The notes under the pieces are model-generated. The model saw only the letters and a list, made by a program, of their open reading frames with translations. It was not told the origin of the DNA and did no database searches. A stretch of DNA of 13,730 bases from Myxococcales bacterium (lineage in GTDB: Bacteria; Myxococcota; Polyangia; HGW-17; SLPX01): positions 1-13,730 of the forward strand of contig SLPX01000176.1 in the NCBI GenBank assembly GCA_007131745.1. The letters run 5' to 3'. The translations under genes were made by a program, and so were the position numbers. Positions 1 through 6,293 of the stretch are shown here, one piece after another. Positions within the stretch are counted from its first letter, which is position 1. Every line of letters begins with the position of its first letter.

Positions 1-42
1 CAAGGCTCCGGTCAATCGGTCCGGATTTTCAAATTTTGTCTA

Positions 43-71
43 TTGTTTGTCTGTTGTTTTTATTCTATAGA
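43..71 (+). promoter_or_regulatory. Possible promoter of the first cysteine-rich lipoprotein gene
   Basis: A TTGTTT box at 43-48 and a TATAGA box at 66-71 are separated by 17 bp. Each is only a partial match to the sigma-70 consensus. They would give a 5' leader of roughly 120 nt ahead of the gene at 200. The call rests on spacing and position only; the region is T-rich, so a chance match is quite possible. Confidence 0.25.
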
Positions 72-152
72 GAAATCGTGTGTAGGCTCTGATGAACATG
101 TTCGAGGGAAGCAACGGAGCGCCTCGAAATGTTGTTTGAGCGAAAAACGGAT

Positions 153-173
153 GTTCGGCTTTTTGAGCCGAAC
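153..173 (+). promoter_or_regulatory. Perfect stem-loop in the 5' leader, just upstream of the ribosome binding site
   Basis: GTTCGGCT (153-160) and AGCCGAAC (166-173) are perfect inverted repeats around a 5-nt TTTTG loop. No T-tract follows, so it does not look like an intrinsic terminator. It ends 12 nt before the strong Shine-Dalgarno sequence AAGGAGGT (186-193) and could affect mRNA stability or translation of the lipoprotein gene. The function is inference. Confidence 0.5.
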
Positions 174-199
174 GGAAATCGATTGAAGGAGGTTATGTT

Positions 200-2236
200 A
201 TGTATCGCTGGTTTTCACTTTTGTTAATGTCTCTACTATTGGTTGGAGGTTGCGGAGGAAAAGACAAGGATCCGGTTTGCGACCCCCCGTGCAATGTGTA
301 TGAATGCGAAATATGCATTGACGGCGAGTGCACGTTTATTTGTCCCGGAGACCAGATATGCGACGGCGCGGGAAACTGCGTGGACCCGTCGGAATGCATT
401 CCTGCGTGTGACACGGCTGGGTGCTATTTGTGCGTGGACGGAGATTGCGTTTACCAATGTACCGGAGATGAGGTATGCGACGGCGAGGGGAATTGCGTTC
501 CTCCGACCCAGGTGTGCGACCCCCCGTGCGATACGGCAGGGTGCTATTTGTGCGTGGACGGAGATTGCGTTTACCAGTGCACCGGAGTTGAAGTTTGCGA
601 CGGTGAGGGAAACTGCGTGGACCCGACCCAGATTTGCGATCCTCCGTGTGATACGGACGAGTGCTATTTGTGCGTGGACGGAGATTGCGTTTACCAGTGC
701 ACCGGAGATGAAGTTTGCGACGGCGAAGGAAACTGCGTGGACCCGACCCATATTTGCGACCCGCCGTGTGATACGGCAGGGTGCTATTTGTGCGTGGACG
801 GTGATTGCGAGTACCAGTGCACCGGAGATGAAGTTTGCGACGGCGCGGGAAACTGTGTGGACCCGACCCATATTTGCGACCCGCCGTGCGTTGCAGCTGA
901 CTGCGAAGAGTGCATCGAAGGCAATTGCGTATCATACTGCGCAGACTTCCAGGATTGTGACGGCGCGGGTGGATGTTTGTCAAAAGTCGGAGGAACCTGC
1001 ATTGAAGATGATGATTGTTTGGACGCTGGAGCGTTCTGCTTAGACGAATTGGGAATCGGCATTCCGGGCGGGTTTTGCACTATGGTTTGTCCTCCCGATT
1101 GTCCGGCCGGCAGTGCGTGCAGCATAGATGTTGGAGGCGGGATTTATTTGTGCGCGCCGGTCTGCGATCCCGCGGACGATCAGTGCAGGGACGGCCTGGG
1201 CTGTATCGACTTGAACGGCGGCGGGATCTGTTGGGCGGATTGCACCGATGACGGCCACTGCACAACAACCGGCTACTGCGACATGTCCACGGGGTTATGT
1301 GAATGTGAAGCGGGATATGTTCCTGATTTTGATGTAAACGAGTGTATATTGTTTGATTGCCCCGCGGTGGAAGTGTTTGAAAATTCGTTCGTCTCAGGCG
1401 ATAGCTGCGTCGAGGGAAATCAATGGTTCAACGCCGGAGGCACCGGCGTTTCCTGCACGGGTTGGGCGAGTCTTGGCTACGAGGTACTTTTTGAACTGAA
1501 TGTACCCGCAAATACAATGGTGGATATCGCCCTTCTCGGCATAAATTTTGACGCGTCTCTTTGGGTCACGACCGAGTGTGACGATTTCGATGGCGAGCAC
1601 TGCGTGGTCGGATCGGATGAAACCCTCGAAGGCGAAATCGAAGCAGTGACGGTGGTTAATGACTCGAGCAGCGATGTAACTTATTTCATCATCGCCGATG
1701 CCTACGAAGGATGCGGTGATTACGAGCTGACCATTGGTGATTTCGAGTCCTTGTCCGAACCGACCTGGACCTACGTGGTGGATTTCGAGGGGGCGGGCGA
1801 GACACAGACTGGTTATGCTTCGGAAACGGTGAATCTGAGCGGTCTGGACTGGGATTTGACCGAAGTTTTGATTGGAACTTCGGCTGCGGATTTCAAGAAC
1901 GGAGCGCGCTCGGCCCGATTACGCGGCTACGGAACATCAGCCATGACCATGCTGGAAGACAAGCCGAACGGCCTCGGGGTTATCACCTTCCAGTACAGGC
2001 GTTACGGAAGTGATACTCAGGTTCCCTGGAAGGTGGAGTACTCCATTAACGAGGGTGCATCCTGGACTCAGATCGGCGATATATTCACCGCGCCTGCAAG
2101 CGACGAGGTGCAGACCTTTGAGGAGACGGTCAATGCAACGGGCAACGTGCGGGTCAGAATAGTTCGCGATGAGGAAGTTGGATCCGACAATAGGCGTTTG
2201 AACGTAGATGATATCAAGATGAGTGATTTCATGTAA
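200..2236 (+). CDS. Cysteine-rich tandem-repeat lipoprotein with PPC-like and C-terminal beta-sandwich-like domains
   Basis: This is a predicted surface or periplasmic lipoprotein of 678 aa. The start is supported by AAGGAGGT at 186-193. A hydrophobic signal leads to a lipobox (V-G-G-C, lipidated Cys18). Residues 27-265 hold six repeats of about 40 aa with eight Cys each, carrying core motifs such as CVDGDC and CDGEGNCV. Residues 266-386 are further Cys-rich, EGF-like segments ending in a G-x-C-x-C-x2-G-Y type stretch. Residues of about 387-516 resemble a bacterial pre-peptidase C-terminal (PPC) domain: aromatic and Asp-rich strands ending in a YELTIGDF strand. Residues 523-678 resemble the beta-sandwich domains found at the C terminus of secreted proteins, with FEG, SGLDW and SARLRG motifs. 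No catalytic motif is visible, so an adhesin, stalk or binding role is inferred. Domain names are from visual pattern matching only. Confidence 0.93.
   Translation: MYRWFSLLLMSLLLVGGCGGKDKDPVCDPPCNVYECEICIDGECTFICPGDQICDGAGNCVDPSECIPACDTAGCYLCVDGDCVYQCTGDEVCDGEGNCVPPTQVCDPPCDTAGCYLCVDGDCVYQCTGVEVCDGEGNCVDPTQICDPPCDTDECYLCVDGDCVYQCTGDEVCDGEGNCVDPTHICDPPCDTAGCYLCVDGDCEYQCTGDEVCDGAGNCVDPTHICDPPCVAADCEECIEGNCVSYCADFQDCDGAGGCLSKVGGTCIEDDDCLDAGAFCLDELGIGIPGGFCTMVCPPDCPAGSACSIDVGGGIYLCAPVCDPADDQCRDGLGCIDLNGGGICWADCTDDGHCTTTGYCDMSTGLCECEAGYVPDFDVNECILFDCPAVEVFENSFVSGDSCVEGNQWFNAGGTGVSCTGWASLGYEVLFELNVPANTMVDIALLGINFDASLWVTTECDDFDGEHCVVGSDETLEGEIEAVTVVNDSSSDVTYFIIADAYEGCGDYELTIGDFESLSEPTWTYVVDFEGAGETQTGYASETVNLSGLDWDLTEVLIGTSAADFKNGARSARLRGYGTSAMTMLEDKPNGLGVITFQYRRYGSDTQVPWKVEYSINEGASWTQIGDIFTAPASDEVQTFEETVNATGNVRVRIVRDEEVGSDNRRLNVDDIKMSDFM
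278..994 (+). repeat. Six in-frame tandem repeats of about 120 bp (8-Cys modules)
   Basis: Units start at 278 (117 bp), 395, 515, 635, 755 and 875 (120 bp each). Units 2-5 are nearly identical in DNA: a stretch of about 36 nt beginning GTGCTATTTGTGCG recurs at 421, 541 and 661, and with a few changes at 781. Each full unit encodes 40 aa with Cys at unit positions 1, 5, 10, 13, 18, 22, 28 and 34. Units 1 and 6 are diverged edge copies. The pattern indicates recent expansion by unequal recombination or slippage that keeps the frame. Confidence 0.95.
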
Positions 2237-2331
2237 ACAATCCCTTGTATCGACTCATACTTCCATCCATCTTTTCCTTTACATTCCGTAAAACCTGAAC
2301 AGATTTTTTCCCGAACTTTGGGTGATTTCCG

Positions 2332-2361
2332 TTGTCTGGAGATAAAGAGCGCCCATAAGAT
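2332..2361 (+). promoter_or_regulatory. Weak candidate promoter upstream of the 355-aa lipoprotein gene
   Basis: TTGTCT (2332-2337) and TAAGAT (2356-2361) are 18 bp apart, each matching four of six consensus positions. The 173-bp gap between the first and second genes suggests a separate promoter is possible. I see no convincing terminator in this gap. Confidence 0.2.
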
Positions 2362-2409
2362 AGTCAAGGTGTACTGGATGAGATAAAAACGCGTTTGCGA
2401 GGTGTTGCC

Positions 2410-3477
2410 ATGCATGTTTCAATTTTGCGGTCAACCATGTTTTTTTGCGTTTTATGGATCGCGGTCCCGGCCGGATGCCGGCCGGAATCTCCGCGTTCCA
2501 CCACTTCTCCGGGAGAGCGTCTTTTGGACGGGCCATCCGAAGGAGTTGGAGTGGTTCAAGACGAGAGCGGGACCAAGGCGCCGGATGGTCGCGAGGTCGC
2601 GAAAACCGGAAACGAGGTTGATGAGTCTCCGTCGGGGACCCCTTTGTCTGAAAGTTCCTCACCACGTCCGCAAGAGGACGTGGATCCGGTCGAGGCTTGG
2701 GAAGCAGCGTGCAAGGAAGTCGAGGAGCTTAAAAGGTACAGACCGCTTTTTATAAAACCCACTCCTCTTGATGAACTCCTGGCCTGGGTTCCGGAAGGAA
2801 AAAAGGTTCAGATTTATGATGAAAAATGCCGGCCTGTCCGGGTCGAAAGACATGAAGATAAGTTGATGGGTTTGGTGGATGTAAGGACCACGTTATCACG
2901 GGGGGTGAAGAGGGTGCATGCAATGACGGCTCGTTTCGGCCAAGAGGTTTACTACACCGGCCCGGGTTTTTCCGAGTATGAAAAAAACAAAAAGGGAGAA
3001 TGGGAAGAAGTAGGCGCAGGGGGATCGGGGTGTCTTGAAACCCGCAGTGGAGCGCTCAACCGGGTGACCGAAGATTCAGCTTTCTACAGCGGCGCCCAGG
3101 TCTCGCTCAATGTTGTCTGTGATTCTTTCAAGGAGTGGAAGGAAATCTGCAAGGGAGGAGGTGAGAGAACGTGTCGTACCTGCCGTTCACTCGATGTGCG
3201 CGCTCATTCCCATACATCGGGGTTCGGCTTCGGGTACATGCGCGCTTCATCAAGCGTTTCGGCCGACGCTTCCGCCCAAAAAGACCCGGCTGCCGGGGAT
3301 GGGGTTGATTGTTCAAAGCCTTGCCCCGCGGATTCCCTGAGTGAGACGATGGAAAAGATGAATCGTTTTCTGAAAGGTAAGAGATTCGTCACCCTGGATT
3401 CACACGAAAATGGATTTCCCGCGCTTTTCCGGAGCCGCAAGGTTTGCCGGAGGCATCGTAGAAAACGCAAAAATTAA
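2410..3477 (+). CDS. Putative lipoprotein of unknown function
   Basis: I do not recognise this 355-aa protein. ATG at 2410 is preferred over the in-frame TTG at 2395 because GAGGTG (2399-2404) lies 5 nt upstream of the ATG. The N terminus has a hydrophobic segment ending at Cys23 (V-P-A-G-C), a plausible though imperfect lipobox. Residues of about 24-95 are rich in Pro, Ser, Thr and Glu and look like a flexible linker. The remainder is a mixed charged globular region containing an E-VEELKRYRP helix, a KGEWEEVG stretch, a small Cys cluster with two C-x2-C-type spacings near the middle, and a Ser/Ala-rich segment. The C terminus is strongly basic (R-R-H-R-R-K-R-K). A secreted or periplasmic location is inferred; no enzymatic motif is seen. 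Confidence 0.8.
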   Translation: MHVSILRSTMFFCVLWIAVPAGCRPESPRSTTSPGERLLDGPSEGVGVVQDESGTKAPDGREVAKTGNEVDESPSGTPLSESSSPRPQEDVDPVEAWEAACKEVEELKRYRPLFIKPTPLDELLAWVPEGKKVQIYDEKCRPVRVERHEDKLMGLVDVRTTLSRGVKRVHAMTARFGQEVYYTGPGFSEYEKNKKGEWEEVGAGGSGCLETRSGALNRVTEDSAFYSGAQVSLNVVCDSFKEWKEICKGGGERTCRTCRSLDVRAHSHTSGFGFGYMRASSSVSADASAQKDPAAGDGVDCSKPCPADSLSETMEKMNRFLKGKRFVTLDSHENGFPALFRSRKVCRRHRRKRKN

Positions 3478-3524
3478 CCATGAGAACAGCCCCCTGTGCA
3501 ATGAATCCCAGGAAAAGAATGAAA

Positions 3525-3553
3525 TTGACCGCCTTCAACAAAATAAGTAGAAA
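3525..3553 (+). promoter_or_regulatory. Candidate promoter for the 238-aa membrane protein / TraB-like gene pair
   Basis: TTGACC (3525-3530, five of six consensus bases) and TAGAAA (3548-3553) are separated by 17 bp in an A/T-rich intergenic stretch. They lie about 50 nt upstream of the start at 3601. The -35 box is the best match seen in the plus-strand gaps. Confidence 0.35.
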
Positions 3554-3600
3554 ATGTTTATTGATAATAGCATGAACATAAAACAAGAAGGGACCTCTTG

Positions 3601-4317
3601 ATGAGGGTAATACAAGGTAAGGCTTTTTGCGTAACTTTGGTTTTTTCTTTAACAGCGATATTTGGTCCGGGTTGCGCCGCGGTGTCCTACCAATTCGGCA
3701 AGCCGCCCGAAAGACTTCCCCAAAGCGATCGCGTTCAGAAATGTATCAGCGACAAGACCATAGTGGTCGTGGATGCTCACGTTAAATTCCGGGGGAAACA
3801 AGAAAAGGATGTAGATTCCGGTGTTACCCATCCGCCCGGTGAGCAGGAAAAGGATGGATGGAGAAGAGGACTTGCTTTTTACAGGGGAAACAGGCGGGTG
3901 AAGGCGGAGCGGGTTCTGCGAATAATAAAAAGACCTGTTTTGATTAAGGAGTACGAAAGTCGGAGCGTTCAGTACAAGGATAGCCTCCGATTAGCCACCA
4001 GGCAGGTCAATGCCGGTGCATGGGTCATGCTTCCCGGTGTAATCGCAGTGCTGCTTGGAGGTGGGAATATGTTGGGCTCTTTGCCCAAATCCGTCGACGA
4101 GAAAACGAGTAGGAGAATGTTGATAACCGGAGCGATAATCACGCTTTCCGGGACGCTGTTCTTGAAAATAGGGGGATTGTTGGTTTATGCCGGATCCAGG
4201 AACAGACAAAAGGGGGAGGTCTATCAGAACATTTTCATGTCCGGGGATTTGCAACCCGAACTCGAGAAGGCCATTGAGGATTATAACCGCACAGTGCTGC
4301 TGCAGTGCCAAAGATAA
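3601..4317 (+). CDS. Envelope protein of unknown function with signal peptide and two membrane segments
   Basis: A 238-aa protein I do not recognise. ATG at 3601 is chosen because GAAGGGA lies about 7 nt upstream; the preceding TTG (3598) has worse spacing. The N-terminal hydrophobic segment ends at G-P-G-C (Cys25), a non-canonical lipobox, so it may be a lipoprotein or have an uncleaved signal anchor. Residues of about 30-130 are polar with many Lys and Arg. Two hydrophobic segments, about 137-161 (Gly/Leu/Val-rich) and 173-198, probably form a membrane hairpin. A short polar tail follows. A lipidated N terminus together with an internal membrane hairpin would be unusual. The stop is only about 30 bp before the TraB-like gene, so co-transcription is likely. 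Confidence 0.75.
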   Translation: MRVIQGKAFCVTLVFSLTAIFGPGCAAVSYQFGKPPERLPQSDRVQKCISDKTIVVVDAHVKFRGKQEKDVDSGVTHPPGEQEKDGWRRGLAFYRGNRRVKAERVLRIIKRPVLIKEYESRSVQYKDSLRLATRQVNAGAWVMLPGVIAVLLGGGNMLGSLPKSVDEKTSRRMLITGAIITLSGTLFLKIGGLLVYAGSRNRQKGEVYQNIFMSGDLQPELEKAIEDYNRTVLLQCQR

Positions 4318-4349
4318 AGTGACATCGGCCCTAAGGGAGGATGCAGCCG

Positions 4350-5132
4350 GTGGGGTTACGGTCGGGGTTTCTGCCCAGGGTATTTGCGGGTAAAAACAAA
4401 CGGGTGTCCAACAGGCCAGCAGCGCGTATGCAAGAAAACGATCAGAAACTTGATACTTTGTATTTGTTGGGTGTGGTGCATCTTGACCCTGAGGGTCCGA
4501 GGAGGCTTAAAGAGTTTCTGGAAGTGACTCGGCCCCGGGTGGTGACAGTGGAGGTGAGTCCCTATGCTGTGACGTTCAGGGAGGAGCGGGGGACGGAGTT
4601 GCTGGAGCGGCTGGTCCGTTTCAGGCGCAAAGACGGCTCCTTGCCGGGTTGTCTTCCGGGAGTCGAAGCTCAGCTTCGGATTCCGTTCGAGTTTGAGGCG
4701 GCCCGGAATTATTGCAGGGATGTGAACCTGATTGGGAATTCGGAGCTTTCGAAAGAGTACCTGGAGCTCTTTCAAGAAGAGACCATGGCGGAGGAGAACC
4801 TGGAGAAACTTGCAGGGATGGATGACATGTGCATCCGAAGGGAGGTGGAGAGGGAATGGGCGCGCGCTGGGCTATGTTGGCTCAAGCCTCGGCTTTTGGG
4901 TACTGTGGATGCTGTTGCGTGGAGGGAGCGCGAGGAGGCTTTGGCGACAAAGATCTTGTACCATGGTTTCGAGAGGCGCGCTGTGGATGAGAAGGCGGAA
5001 AGGCAAAATTCGTGTGTACCGATTGTTCATGTAGGCGGGTGGAAGCATGTACACGGGCTTGAGCGCATTCTGAAAGGTAGAGGCGTGAAGGATCTGAAGG
5101 TGTTACCCATGCTGCTCGAACAGGGATTCTAA
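4350..5132 (+). CDS. TraB/PrgY/TIKI-like family protein (stand-alone domain)
   Basis: About 260 aa, with no signal peptide or membrane segment. The family signature is visible: an N-terminal G-x-x-H (GVVH, His44) on a hydrophobic strand (LYLLGVVH), a following VTVEV strand with a conserved-type Glu68, a middle FEAARNYCRDVNLIG segment resembling the family's strand-plus-RD region, and a C-terminal G-x-x-H (GWKH, His233) after VPIVHVGG. Two G-x2-H motifs plus Glu are typical of the TraB/TIKI superfamily, whose animal TIKI members are metal-dependent proteases and whose enterococcal PrgY/TraB members control pheromone signalling. The archaeal-type C-terminal membrane domain is absent. The start is uncertain: GGGAGG (4335-4340) abuts ATG 4341 with no spacer but lies 9 nt from GTG 4350; ATG 4428 would still keep the whole domain. 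Protease activity and substrate are inference. Confidence 0.8.
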   Translation: MGLRSGFLPRVFAGKNKRVSNRPAARMQENDQKLDTLYLLGVVHLDPEGPRRLKEFLEVTRPRVVTVEVSPYAVTFREERGTELLERLVRFRRKDGSLPGCLPGVEAQLRIPFEFEAARNYCRDVNLIGNSELSKEYLELFQEETMAEENLEKLAGMDDMCIRREVEREWARAGLCWLKPRLLGTVDAVAWREREEALATKILYHGFERRAVDEKAERQNSCVPIVHVGGWKHVHGLERILKGRGVKDLKVLPMLLEQGF

Positions 5133-5251
5133 TTTTGAAATATGCAAGTTGACAAGCCGCCGGTCACAGCGATGCCGAACCATGGGTCTTCGCAGGGGCC
5201 GAAATCGCCGGACGGCTTGTTTGAACCTCCCTTTTTTTGCGGCTCGCTCTA

Positions 5252-5281
5252 TTGACATGGACCGTCGGTTAGGACCACAAT
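5252..5281 (+). promoter_or_regulatory. Candidate promoter for the outer-membrane-barrel gene
   Basis: A perfect -35 box TTGACA (5252-5257) is followed after 18 bp by CACAAT (5276-5281), a four-of-six -10 match. It sits in the 241-bp gap between the TraB-like gene and the barrel gene, implying a leader of about 85 nt. The weak -10 box keeps confidence low. Confidence 0.3.
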
Positions 5282-5373
5282 TGACGGGTGGAGTTGAATT
5301 GAAATGGAAATATTTTAGTTATGCTCGCCGGGCTATAGTTGACCAACGGAGAGCGCTGGAAAGGATTTGAAAC

Positions 5374-6210
5374 ATGAAAAGCAAAGGTGGATCCCGGATA
5401 GACCGGAACATGAGGTTTTTCGCGATGGTGGTGGTGGTGGTGGGCGGTTCCCTTTTTGCAAGGAGCGCGGATGCCAAGCTTCTGGAGATCTGGGTGCAAG
5501 GGCAGACAGGGGGGATTTACGGTTTTTACGGCACGGAGAAGTACGATCCGATTCAGAGTGAGAGTCCGGCAGAAGATGATTTTTTCAGGATGAACTCGGG
5601 CGGAACATTCGGGGTCCAGGTGGGGGTGGAGATTTTCTTCATCGATGTGATAATGGACTTTGCACAGTATTACGACGGCAATGGTTTGTCATCTACGCTG
5701 ACGTGTTTCATGCTGGGGTTTGATTGGGATTTCGCGCTTTCCAGGAGGTGGGAGTTGACACCGTATTTGATGGGTGGGTTCGCTCTGGCGACCTACAACA
5801 ATTCCTGGCTGAAAAAGGATTACCCCCAGATAGCGCTGGCGGATTTGAAGGGCAGGGGGGCGCTGGCCAGGACCGGGCTAAGGCTGGAGTTCAAAATCCA
5901 CGAGATGTTCAGAGTGGGGGTAGACGGGGGAGTTGGTTATCATTACATGTTGCAGACCGACAGGGCGGCCAATGATATGGAAGGGCATTCGCACGGATTT
6001 CACGGTTACTTGATGGGGATAGTGCGGTTTCAGTGGGAGCCTTTTAGAAAGAAGGAAGAGAAGAAATACGATGATTTCCACGAGGGGTATGAACCCAAGG
6101 GTTCGGATGAGCTGGGGGACAGGTCGAGCGAACAGGATTTGCATCAAACGGAAACAGGGGCTGAAGAGGGGAATGTCGTGAAGAATGCCGGGTTGAATTC
6201 CGTGGAATGA
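5374..6210 (+). CDS. Probable outer-membrane beta-barrel protein
   Basis: 278 aa. GGAAAGGA (5358-5365) supports ATG 5374; Met13 is an alternative. A signal peptide with a five-Val run (residues 19-23) ends at a signal-peptidase-I-like site A-D-A (residue 34). Residues of about 35-227 show alternating hydrophobic, aromatic and glycine-rich strands typical of small 8- to 10-stranded barrels (for example GGTFGVQVGVEIFFI, GFDWDFALS and RVGVDGGVGYHY), with turns rich in Asp, Asn and Gly. The last barrel-like strand ends in an aromatic F-Q-W-E-P-F (about residue 227). A hydrophilic charged tail of about 50 residues follows, which is unusual because barrels normally end at the last strand. The tail could be a periplasmic linker. 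Family membership below 'beta-barrel' is not resolved. Confidence 0.8.
   Translation: MKSKGGSRIDRNMRFFAMVVVVVGGSLFARSADAKLLEIWVQGQTGGIYGFYGTEKYDPIQSESPAEDDFFRMNSGGTFGVQVGVEIFFIDVIMDFAQYYDGNGLSSTLTCFMLGFDWDFALSRRWELTPYLMGGFALATYNNSWLKKDYPQIALADLKGRGALARTGLRLEFKIHEMFRVGVDGGVGYHYMLQTDRAANDMEGHSHGFHGYLMGIVRFQWEPFRKKEEKKYDDFHEGYEPKGSDELGDRSSEQDLHQTETGAEEGNVVKNAGLNSVE
5428..5442 (+). repeat. GTG trinucleotide tract in a signal peptide
   Basis: Five consecutive GTG codons follow ATG at 5425 in the signal peptide core of the barrel protein, encoding Val19-Val23. The pure triplet tract could change length by slippage in steps of one residue, altering hydrophobic-core length without a frameshift. Confidence 0.9.
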
Positions 6211-6293
6211 TTTTTGACGGGTTTGATGTGGGGTTGTTTTTGTTGTAGTGTGTTATTCGGTTTGAAGTTGGATTGGTTTTTTTAGGTTTTTAA

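Noticed and set aside
94..103. Perfect 10-bp palindrome GAACATGTTC
   Set aside because: It resembles half of a LexA/Cheo-type box, but the spacing is two bases instead of four, and a 10-bp palindrome is expected several times by chance in a window this size.
236..983. Long open frames on the minus strand and in other plus frames across the first Cys-rich gene
   Set aside because: They mirror the 120-bp repeat, are rich in Arg, His or Ala with no family features, lack ribosome binding sites and overlap a well supported gene.
5152..5220. Inverted repeat ACAAGCCG / CGGCTTGT followed by a T-run at 5232-5238, as a terminator of the TraB-like gene
   Set aside because: The arms are separated by about 53 nt and the T-run starts 11 nt after the stem, so it does not fit an intrinsic terminator well.
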